Assembly (NCBI RefSeq): GCF_003600685.1
Contig: NZ_CP032084.1
Span: 372,001-436,000, forward strand
Origin: Achromobacter sp. B7
GTDB lineage: Bacteria > Pseudomonadota > Gammaproteobacteria > Burkholderiales > Burkholderiaceae_B
Length of the DNA: 64,000 nt
Direction: 5' to 3'
Shown here piece by piece: positions 57,492-64,000 of the stretch. Every line of letters starts with the position of its first letter. The first letter of the stretch is position 1. Made by a program: the position numbers and the translations under genes. A model generated the notes under the pieces. The model had not been told where the DNA came from. It ran no database searches and saw nothing but the letters and a program-made list of their open reading frames with translations.

Positions 57492-58484
57492 ATGAAGTCC
57501 GTACTGCATCCGCTGCGCGCAGCGCTTGTTGCGTTTTGTGCCGCCTCGGCCGTGGCAACCGCCCCGGCCGCCTTCGCCGCCGATTACCCGGCCCGCAGCG
57601 TGTCGCTGGTGGTGGGCTATCCCGCCGGCGGCAGCCTGGACCTGACGGCGCGCCTGTTGGGCGAAGAACTGGGCAAGCGCCTGGGCCAGACCGTCGTGGT
57701 TGAAAACGTGGGCGGCGCAGGCGGCACCATCGGCGCTCAGCGCGTGGCACGCGCCGCGCCGGACGGCTACACGATTTTCCTGGGCTCCACCAACGAAATG
57801 GTGATTGCCCGCATGATCAACACGGCGGTCAAGTACGACAGCGCCAAGGACTTCACGGCCCTGGGGCTGGTGGCCTCGCAGCCCATGCTGCTGGCGGCCA
57901 GCAAGAATTCCGGCGTGAAGACGGCCGCTGACTACCTGCAAAAGCTGCGCGGCGCAGAGCCGGGCACGTTCAACTACGGCTCGTCCGGCGTGGGCACCAC
58001 GCTGCATCTGGCCGGTGAAATGATCAACCAGGCCACTGGCACGCGCGCCGAACACGTGCCGTATCGCGGCGTGTCGCCGCTGGTGACGGACCTGATGAGC
58101 GGCCAGCTGGACTACGGCATGCTGGTGCTGTCCTCGGGCCTGCCGCAAGTGCGCAGCGGCAACATCGTGGCGCTGGGCCTGACCGAGAACAAGCGTTCGC
58201 CGGCCGCGCCGGAAATCGCGCCGCTGGCCGCCACGCCCGGCTTTGAATCCGTCGACATCAACCTGTGGTTCGCGCTGTACGGCCCCGCCGGCTTGCCCGA
58301 GCCGGTTGTGGCAAAGCTGCGTACCGTGCTGGACGAAACGCTGAAGTCCGAATCGTTCCGCAAGAAGATGCAAGAGGCGGGCGGCGAAGTGGCCCAGCCG
58401 GGCGTCGACCTGGTGGCCTACCAAGCCGAAGAAACCAAGAAGTACGGCGCGCTGGTCAAGGCCGCCAAGATCGAAGCGCAGTGA
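57492..58484 (+). CDS. tripartite tricarboxylate transporter receptor (Bug family)
   Basis: The 330-residue periplasmic protein has a signal peptide (LVAFCAASAVATAPAAFAA) and Bug/TctC landmarks (YPARSVSLVVGYPAGGSLDL, VVVENVGGAGGTIGAQRVA, HVPYRGVSPLVTDLMSGQLD). The TctA/TctB membrane parts are not in this window, which is common for Bug proteins in this lineage. It is probably a receptor for a carboxylate. GGAAGAAAA precedes the ATG. Confidence 0.93.
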   Translation: MKSVLHPLRAALVAFCAASAVATAPAAFAADYPARSVSLVVGYPAGGSLDLTARLLGEELGKRLGQTVVVENVGGAGGTIGAQRVARAAPDGYTIFLGSTNEMVIARMINTAVKYDSAKDFTALGLVASQPMLLAASKNSGVKTAADYLQKLRGAEPGTFNYGSSGVGTTLHLAGEMINQATGTRAEHVPYRGVSPLVTDLMSGQLDYGMLVLSSGLPQVRSGNIVALGLTENKRSPAAPEIAPLAATPGFESVDINLWFALYGPAGLPEPVVAKLRTVLDETLKSESFRKKMQEAGGEVAQPGVDLVAYQAEETKKYGALVKAAKIEAQ

Positions 58485-58536
58485 TCGGCCCCCAGTAATC
58501 GACCCCCAGCACCTACGTCAGAAAGCGGATCTCACC

Positions 58537-59481
58537 ATGCAATTTCAGCTTCCCGTTCCCGACCTCGCCGCCGAACGCGCGGGCAATACCGATACGCCGG
58601 GCGTCTGGCATTTTGATTCCGGCGTGCCGGGGCGGGCGCTGATGGTAAGCGCGCTGGTGCACGGCAACGAACTGTGCGGCGCGTGGGCGCTGAAGGATCT
58701 GCTGGCGGCCGGCGTGAAGCCGCGCCGGGGCAGCCTGACGCTGGCCTTCTGCAACCTGGACGCGTTTGACCGCTTCGATCTGGCCAAGCACGATGCCTCG
58801 CGCTTCGTTACCGAAGACATGAACCGCGTCTGGAGCGCCGAGCGCCTGGACAGCCCCACCACCGCCGACCGCCAACGCGGTGCGGCGTTGCGCCCCTGGG
58901 TGCAGCGCGCGGACTGGCTGCTGGACCTGCATTCCATGCACGAGCCGGGCGCGCCCTTGTTGTTGACGGGCGTCTTGCCGCGCAACATCGCACTGGCGCG
59001 CCGCCTGAAGGCGCCGCAGCATGTGATCGTGGACGCCGGCCACAAAGACGGTGTGCGCATGCGCGACTTTGCGCAGTTCGGCGATGCCGCGCGCGACGAC
59101 GCGTGTGCCTTGCTGATCGAATGCGGTTTCCATGGCGAGCTGGCCTCGCGCGATGTCGCGCGAGACATGGTGGCTCGCATGTTGGTGGAATCCGGCGTGG
59201 TGGACGCGGCCGATGTGCCGGCCGGCTGGCTGCTGCCCGATCCCGATACCCAGCGCGTGCTGGAAGTGACGGACGCCGTGGTGGCGCCGTCGATGGACGT
59301 GACGTTTGCGCAACCCTGGACCGGTCTGGAAACGCTGGCGCAAGCCGGCTCGGTGATCGGGTGGGCAGATGGCCAGCCGATCGTGACGCCCTATGACAAC
59401 TGCACGTTGATCATGCCGTCGCTGCGCCAGCTGAAGCCCGGCGTGACGGTGGTGCGCCTGGCCCGCGACTACGCGGGCTGA
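58537..59481 (+). CDS. succinylglutamate desuccinylase/aspartoacylase family protein, copy 2
   Basis: The 314-residue zinc enzyme repeats the motifs of copy 1 almost exactly: NTDTPGVWHFDSGVPGR, LVHGNELCGAWALKD, EDMNRVWSAERL, LLDLHSMHEPG and IECGFHGEL. It lies 52 bases after the Bug gene on the same strand. Both copies share the last block TPYDNCxLIMPS and a PGVTVVRLA end. The presence of a copy in two unrelated transport clusters suggests parallel use on acylated amino acids or acyl-aromatic amides. Confidence 0.86.
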   Translation: MQFQLPVPDLAAERAGNTDTPGVWHFDSGVPGRALMVSALVHGNELCGAWALKDLLAAGVKPRRGSLTLAFCNLDAFDRFDLAKHDASRFVTEDMNRVWSAERLDSPTTADRQRGAALRPWVQRADWLLDLHSMHEPGAPLLLTGVLPRNIALARRLKAPQHVIVDAGHKDGVRMRDFAQFGDAARDDACALLIECGFHGELASRDVARDMVARMLVESGVVDAADVPAGWLLPDPDTQRVLEVTDAVVAPSMDVTFAQPWTGLETLAQAGSVIGWADGQPIVTPYDNCTLIMPSLRQLKPGVTVVRLARDYAG

Positions 59482-59542
59482 TCGCCGAGCCGCGCCAAGT
59501 AGGGCGACTCTTGGCGGGAGCCGGCGCTAGCCGGCGTTCTGC

Positions 59543-60061
59543 TTATTTCTGCGGCGTGTACCGCAGTTCGTCCAGCTCATAGCCCTGCGCCTTCGCGGCA
59601 GCCAGGGCCTTGTCCAACTCTTCCTTGGCCAATTGCGGCGAGCGCGACAGAATCCACAGGTACTTGCGGTCGGGCGTACCCACCACGGACCAGCGGTATT
59701 CCGGGTCCAGGCCGATCACCCAGTAATCGCCCTTGAACGGCTTGAAGAAGGTGACTTCAAGCTTGGCGTTGTTGCTGCCTTCCACGACGGTGGCGGTGCC
59801 GGACGCGGAGTCGATATCGCCGTCCTTGGTGCGGCAGCGATTGTTCACGCCGATGGTGCCGTCGGGGTGCGCGGTGTATTCGGCGGTGGTATCGCCGACG
59901 CAATTGCGCTGGAAGAACATGGGGAAATTGGCGATTTCGTACCACATGCCGACGTAGCGTTTCAGGTCCACCGAATCCACGGTCTGCATGGGCGGCGGCG
60001 CGGCATGGGCGATGCCCACGCTGGCTGCCAGGGCCATCAGGAATGTTGCGGTGCGGCGCAT
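59543..60061 (-). CDS. blc: lipocalin family protein (Blc-like, soluble periplasmic)
   Basis: The 172-residue protein has the lipocalin GxW signature in YVGMWYEIANFPMFFQRNCV near 37 and later blocks NNRCRTKDGDI, VIGLDPEYRWSVVGTPDRKYLWILSR. Unlike E. coli Blc it has a plain signal peptide cleaved at AHA with no lipobox cysteine, so it should be free in the periplasm. GGAGG precedes ATG 60061. It may bind lysophospholipids or haem-like ligands. Confidence 0.9.
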   Translation of the reverse strand: MRRTATFLMALAASVGIAHAAPPPMQTVDSVDLKRYVGMWYEIANFPMFFQRNCVGDTTAEYTAHPDGTIGVNNRCRTKDGDIDSASGTATVVEGSNNAKLEVTFFKPFKGDYWVIGLDPEYRWSVVGTPDRKYLWILSRSPQLAKEELDKALAAAKAQGYELDELRYTPQK

Positions 60062-60146
60062 TGAAAAACCTCCAGAGTGAGACTGACCGAAGCGCGGCGC
60101 TTGCCCGTCAGGCAGGCGCCGCGTACGCAAACCCTAACGATACGCC

Positions 60147-61718
60147 TTATTTACGCGGGGCCTTCAGGGCCTCGTGGTAGCGCGCCACGTAGGTCGCGAA
60201 GTCCACCGTGTCCGACTGCTCGATGCGCTGCTGTTCGTCGGTGGACTGCGTTGCTGCCTGTTGATAGGCAGCCGCCAGGTCCGACGGCAGGGCTTGTGCG
60301 CGCAGCGTGTCCGCATGCTTGCGGCTTTGCGCCAGCGAGTAGTCGTGAAACGACAGGCCGCTTTGCGTCAGCGACTGCAACAGGCGCGCGGACGGCGTGG
60401 CCTCGGGCTGGTCCAGCTTGACGCGCTGCGCGGTCAGCGCATCGGCGTAGGCAGTGCCGCCCAGGGCCGAATCAAACAGCGCGGCGTACGGCGCGATCTG
60501 GTCCAGCAATTCGTGGCCCCATTCTTTCAGCGCTACCGGCTTGCCTTCGCGGTCCAGCATCAGGCCCGGCTTGCGGCCTTCTTTGACGACGGTGGAAAAG
60601 TTGTCGGCGCTGCGCTGACAGTAGCCGTTGGCGGGGAAGAACGGGCTGTCCGATGCCGTGCAAAACAGCAGGAACGCGTCGACAAAGCGGCTGGTGTCGG
60701 CGTCGATGCCCACGGGCGATTCGGGGTCGATATCCAGGCAGCGCACTTCCACGTATTGCACGCCGCGTTCCGCCAGGGCGGTGATGGGGCGTTCGCAGCG
60801 GCCGGTGGCACGCTTGGGGCGGATGCTGGAGTAGTACTCGTTTTCGATCTGAAGCACGTTGGTGTTCAGCTGGATCCATTCGCCATTGCGATGCGTGCCG
60901 ATCTTCTCGTAGTCGGGCCACGTTTGCGTCACGGCGTCGTACAGCCGGCCCAGGAAGGTATCCAGGTCGTTGTAGCAAAGCTTGAGCTGCGACTGCGCCT
61001 TGTTCTGATAGCCCAGGTCGCTCATGCGCAGGCTGGTGGCGTAGGGCAGGTACAGCGTGTGGTCGCCCAGGCGTTCCAGCGGGTGGTCAGGGCCATTCAG
61101 GAAGTCACTGGACAGCGCGGGCGCCGCGCCAAACAGGTACATCAGCAGCCAGGAATAGCGCGTGAAATTTCGGATCAGCCCGATATAGCCGCGCGAACGG
61201 CGGTCTTGCGCGGAGCCGGCTTGCGTGTCCAGCACGGACCACAAATCTTCGGACAGCGAGAAGTTGTAGTGCACGCCGGCGATGCATTGCATCCGCTTGC
61301 CGTAGCGCTCGGCCAGGCCGCGGCGATACACGTGCTTGAGCATGCCGGTGTTGGACTTGCCGTACCAGGCGATAGGGATGTCGGCTTCAGCCGGCAGCGT
61401 GGCCGGCATGGACTGGTTCCAGATCAGCTCGTGATCCAGCACGCTGTACACGTGGCGATGGGTGTTGGTGAGCTCGGCCAAGAGCGCGTCGACGTCGGTG
61501 TGCGTGCCGGTGATCAGCTCAAGCAGGGATTCCGAGTAATCGGTGGTGACGTGTTCATTGGTCAGCGCCGAACCCAGGCCGGCCGGGTGGGGCGTGCGCG
61601 ACAAAATGCCCTGCTCGTCCACGCGCAGGCCTTCTTTTTCAATGCCTCGCAACGTCTGGGTCAGCAGCGAGCGGTTGGCCTCTAGGCGGGAGAGGCGGTT
61701 GGCGGCGGTATCAGTCAC
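60147..61718 (-). CDS. gshA: glutamate-cysteine ligase
   Basis: GshA makes gamma-glutamylcysteine, the first step of glutathione synthesis. The 523-residue protein has the gammaproteobacterial-type N-terminus (RGIEKEGLRVD) and the blocks TNEHVTTDYSESLLELITGTH and CIAGVHYNFSLSE; YVEVRCLDIDPESPVGID is the ligand-binding segment. The GTG start at 61718 follows GAGAAGAA. It is a monocistronic minus-strand gene between the lipocalin and a lipase-like gene. Confidence 0.95.
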   Translation of the reverse strand: MTDTAANRLSRLEANRSLLTQTLRGIEKEGLRVDEQGILSRTPHPAGLGSALTNEHVTTDYSESLLELITGTHTDVDALLAELTNTHRHVYSVLDHELIWNQSMPATLPAEADIPIAWYGKSNTGMLKHVYRRGLAERYGKRMQCIAGVHYNFSLSEDLWSVLDTQAGSAQDRRSRGYIGLIRNFTRYSWLLMYLFGAAPALSSDFLNGPDHPLERLGDHTLYLPYATSLRMSDLGYQNKAQSQLKLCYNDLDTFLGRLYDAVTQTWPDYEKIGTHRNGEWIQLNTNVLQIENEYYSSIRPKRATGRCERPITALAERGVQYVEVRCLDIDPESPVGIDADTSRFVDAFLLFCTASDSPFFPANGYCQRSADNFSTVVKEGRKPGLMLDREGKPVALKEWGHELLDQIAPYAALFDSALGGTAYADALTAQRVKLDQPEATPSARLLQSLTQSGLSFHDYSLAQSRKHADTLRAQALPSDLAAAYQQAATQSTDEQQRIEQSDTVDFATYVARYHEALKAPRK

Positions 61719-61750
61719 GGATTCTTCTCGTTTGGGTCTGTCGCGGGATT

Positions 61751-62668
61751 TTACGGGGTGCCGGCCTCCTGTGCCGAGGGAGTCAGTACTGGGGGCAGGG
61801 ACAATGCCTGCGCCGTGCGCGCCAGCCATTCGTCCAGGTCAGCATAAACCGGATCAGAAATTGGGGCCGTTTCATTGAAAATTTCGTGCCAGGCGGTGTC
61901 GTACCAGCGCAGGGTCAGCAATTGCGCGGGCGCGCGCTGGGCGAATTGGCGGCTGCCTTCGGCGGCCACGATGGAATCGTCGCCGGCCACCATCAACAGG
62001 GTGCGACAGGGCAGAAGATCGGCTTCGCGCAGCGATTCCCGGCCGCCTTCGTCGACAAAGCGGGCCAGCCGGCCGGTCATGCGCCGGCGCACCAGCGGGT
62101 CGGATCGGTAGGCTTTGACGACGGCCCGGTCATGCGAGATGCGGGCAGGCGCCAGGCCATGGGGCACGCGCAGGTCGGGCGCATGCAGCGACATCCAGGT
62201 GAGGGTGCGGCGCACCCACATCGGTACGTTCACGACGAAAGGCGGCGAGCTGAGCACCAGCGCGTCCAGCTCGGCCAGGCGCCGCAGGGCGATGCGCACC
62301 GCCACCAGCGCGCCCAGGCTGTGGGCCAGCACAATGGGCGGGCGGCCTTGCAGCGCGGTCCAGGCGCGAAGGCGGTCGACGGAGTCCACGACCAGGTCGT
62401 CCTGGTGGGCCAGGGTAGCGGCCGGGCCGCCGGAACGCCCATGGCCGCGGTGATCGTGCGCGCCCACGGTCCAGCCGCGCGCGGCCAGCCAGCGGGCCAG
62501 GCGGTCATAGCGGCCGGCGTGTTCGCTCAGGCCGTGCATCAGGTACACGCTGGGCGTGCCCGGCCCGGTAACAGGGGGCGGCACATTGGGCGCGGCGGGC
62601 CAAAGATAGTTGGCCAATGGCGTGCCGTCGGGCGCGGGGGTGATGGAAATCGGCGACAATTTCAGCAT
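61751..62668 (-). CDS. alpha/beta hydrolase (monoacylglycerol lipase-like)
   Basis: The 305-residue protein has the Hydrolase_4 pattern: YLMHGLSEHAGRYDRLARWL near 45, AHDHRGHGRSGG, and the nucleophile elbow AHSLGALVAVR near 125; a late histidine lies in YDTAWHEIFNE. ATG 62668 is taken as start because the fold begins there; the frame is open to 62737, overlapping the divergent lipoprotein gene. It ends 32 bases before gshA. Confidence 0.87.
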   Translation of the reverse strand: MLKLSPISITPAPDGTPLANYLWPAAPNVPPPVTGPGTPSVYLMHGLSEHAGRYDRLARWLAARGWTVGAHDHRGHGRSGGPAATLAHQDDLVVDSVDRLRAWTALQGRPPIVLAHSLGALVAVRIALRRLAELDALVLSSPPFVVNVPMWVRRTLTWMSLHAPDLRVPHGLAPARISHDRAVVKAYRSDPLVRRRMTGRLARFVDEGGRESLREADLLPCRTLLMVAGDDSIVAAEGSRQFAQRAPAQLLTLRWYDTAWHEIFNETAPISDPVYADLDEWLARTAQALSLPPVLTPSAQEAGTP

Positions 62669-62702
62669 TCCTCGAAATGAATGGGCCGTCGGGTCTACGG
62701 TA

Positions 62703-63275
62703 ATGACGATTTCATCGCTGTTTCGTTTCATGTTCAAGAAAGCCGGCCTGTTTGTAGGGTTGGCCTTGTTGGTTGCCGCCTGCTCGCCCCGTTACAACTG
62801 GCGCGAAGTGGACGTGGCCGACGGCCACGTGCGCGCGGCATTCCCCGACCGGGTCTCGACCGATACCCGGGACTTGCGCCTGGACACCCATACCCTGCGT
62901 TTTACCTTGTCGAGCGCGACCGTGGGCGAGGCCGTGTTCGCGGTGGGCTCGGCCCCGCTGCCGCCGGACATTGCCGCCGACCCGGCCGCCAAGCAGGCGC
63001 TGGGCATGGCGCTGATGCATTCGCTGTACACGAATATGCAGGCCCCGCCGCCCACGGAATGGCCGGCTTATGGGCAGGACTTCGAAGTGCACGGCAAGGC
63101 CATGGGCAAGCCCGGCTGGCTGGTGGCCAAGGTCTGGGTCACCGACACCATGCTGATCGAGGCCGTGGCCGCCGGCACCCAGGAAAGCCTGCCCGCCGAA
63201 CGCGCGCGCGAATTCCTGAGATCGGTGGTGGTCAACCCCGGCAAGCCGAGCCCGGCCAACCCGGTTACTCGATGA
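62703..63275 (+). CDS. putative lipoprotein, function unknown
   Basis: The 190-residue protein has a lipoprotein signal (GLFVGLALLVAAC) with the lipobox LVAAC, so Cys would be lipidated and the protein attached to a membrane facing the periplasm. The rest is a compact alpha/beta domain (YNWREVDVADGHVRAAFPDR, later GKPGWLVAKVWVTDTMLIEA) with no motif I recognise. The start could also be ATG 62730. Its 3' end overlaps the convergent LuxR gene by 11 bases. Confidence 0.8.
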   Translation: MTISSLFRFMFKKAGLFVGLALLVAACSPRYNWREVDVADGHVRAAFPDRVSTDTRDLRLDTHTLRFTLSSATVGEAVFAVGSAPLPPDIAADPAAKQALGMALMHSLYTNMQAPPPTEWPAYGQDFEVHGKAMGKPGWLVAKVWVTDTMLIEAVAAGTQESLPAERAREFLRSVVVNPGKPSPANPVTR

Positions 63276-63669
63276 CGCTGTCCAGCAGCCCGTGGCGCAG
63301 GGCCACCACCACGGCCGTGCGGCGCCCGCGTACGCCCAGCTTGGTGCAGGCGTTGCGCAAATGGAAATTCACGGTGCTTTCCGCGACGTCCAGGATGCGG
63401 CTGGTTTCCCAGCTGGTCTTGCCCGCCGCCGCCCAATACAGGCACGCCGCCTGCCGGTCGGACAGCGCTTTGTAGGGGGGCAGCTTGCCCAGCGAATGCA
63501 TCGCGGGCATCGGCGGCCCCAATGATGATAGCGGCCCGCCGCGCTGGGCCAGGTCCGGATGGAAGGCGCACAAGCGCTGGAATGCGGATGATCCTCGAAG
63601 CGCGGCGAAGCGAAGCGGTGCGGTCATGGTGGCCCGGGGCAGTGCCCCCTTGTAGTGAAGTTGCTGCAT
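63265..63669 (-). CDS. LuxR-type HTH protein, no clear sensor domain
   Basis: The 134-residue protein has a GerE/LuxR DNA-binding domain in its C-terminal half (LSDRQAACLYWAAAGKTSWE, then ILDVAESTVNFHLRNACTKLG). The N-terminal 65 residues are low in structure and do not resemble an autoinducer or receiver domain, so it may be a truncated quorum-type regulator. The start is uncertain (63669 or 63627), with weak ribosome-binding sites. The gene overlaps the lipoprotein gene tail to tail. Confidence 0.75.
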   Translation of the reverse strand: MQQLHYKGALPRATMTAPLRFAALRGSSAFQRLCAFHPDLAQRGGPLSSLGPPMPAMHSLGKLPPYKALSDRQAACLYWAAAGKTSWETSRILDVAESTVNFHLRNACTKLGVRGRRTAVVVALRHGLLDSVIE

Positions 63670-63746
63670 GCTGCGGCCCGCGCGGCGGCCAAGCAAGCAT
63701 TGATGCTTTCGCGCATTGATCCACTTATCTTTGACGGAATAGTTGT

Positions 63747-64000
63747 ATGTTGGCCATCGCCCAGTTCTACCTGTCAGCCATCGTGCTGATGCTGCCTCTG
63801 TTGTCTTGCGTGGGCATCGGGGTGCTGTGGGGCAAGCGCGATATCCCCTTTGGCGGCGCGTTCATCACCACATTGGTGACGTCCGTGACCACGCCCGCGC
63901 TGGTGTTCCATACCTTTGTGACGACGCACCTGGATGACCGCGCGCTGGCGGATGTGGCGATCGCTACCGTCGCGGCGTTGCTGCTGTGTGCGCTGGTCGG
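63747..64000 (+). CDS. AEC family transporter (auxin efflux carrier/malonate permease type), N-terminal part
   Basis: 84 codons are visible before the right edge. The N-terminus is a membrane segment (FYLSAIVLMLPLLSCVGIGV) followed by a polar turn WGKRDIPFGGAFITTLVTSV and a TPALVFHTF block with the conserved TPAL pattern of AEC proteins. The family exports or imports small organic acids. The remainder lies outside the window. Confidence 0.8.
   Translation, partial: MLAIAQFYLSAIVLMLPLLSCVGIGVLWGKRDIPFGGAFITTLVTSVTTPALVFHTFVTTHLDDRALADVAIATVAALLLCALV

Overview
The window is a high-GC chromosomal segment of a betaproteobacterium, most likely Burkholderiales/Alcaligenaceae of the Achromobacter-Bordetella type. 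This is inferred from the gene content: an atpIBEFHAGDC operon followed by hemE-priA-rep, a Bug-type tripartite tricarboxylate receptor, several acyl-CoA catabolic genes, and both Dpp- and Liv-type ABC transporters with dedicated hydrolases. There is no transposase, integrase, phage gene, CRISPR array or rRNA. One tRNA-Arg(CCG) is present. The first and last genes are cut by the window edges.

Layout. 1-4 kb: an M61 peptidase (cut at the left edge), a crotonase-type enoyl-CoA hydratase and a secreted DUF1254/DUF1214 protein. 4-11.8 kb: the complete F1Fo ATP synthase operon with its own promoter and terminator. 11.9-18.6 kb: an orphan Fis-HTH regulator with a receiver-like N-terminus, hemE, priA and rep. 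18.6-22.4 kb: an AraC regulator, L-threonine aldolase, a class II glutamine amidotransferase and an unknown protein. 22.4-34.2 kb, all on the minus strand: a peptide/acyl-amino-acid uptake and processing cluster made of two paralogous solute-binding proteins, an AstE-like deacylase, a complete Dpp-type transporter, an alpha/beta hydrolase, an M20 peptidase and an actinobacterial-type DapD. 34.4-43.5 kb: a small unknown protein behind a distinctive promoter, NAD(P)HX dehydratase, and an acyl-CoA catabolic divergon (crotonases, nitronate monooxygenase, TetR, acyl-CoA dehydrogenase, class III CoA-transferase, 3-hydroxyacyl-CoA dehydrogenase). 43.6-47.8 kb: a diheme cytochrome c, the tRNA, a Fur-box TonB receptor and a repeat-rich gap. 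47.8-59.5 kb: a gentisate-type ring-cleavage cluster (dioxygenase, FAH-family hydrolase, Liv-type ABC transporter, GntR, alpha/beta hydrolase, LysR, Bug receptor, second AstE-like deacylase). 59.5-64 kb: a soluble lipocalin, gshA, a lipase-like hydrolase, a lipoprotein, a LuxR-HTH protein and a partial AEC transporter.

How the genes work together. Three catabolic or uptake modules stand out. The 22-34 kb block couples oligopeptide-type import to three different amide/ester hydrolases. The 35-43 kb block holds the steps of a beta-oxidation-like route entered by CoA transfer and controlled by a TetR protein with a visible operator. The 48-59 kb block cleaves a gentisate-like ring and carries two substrate-capture systems. 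The AstE-like deacylase occurs in both transport modules, which suggests that imported acylated or amide substrates are trimmed in the cytoplasm. The best candidates for new biology are this acyl-amino-acid module with the out-of-place DapD type, a GGGAAAACCC motif found in three intergenic regions, mutually exclusive hairpins in the atpA-atpG gap, a LexA-like box beside a small unknown gene, and an orphan regulator that has lost the sigma-54 ATPase domain.
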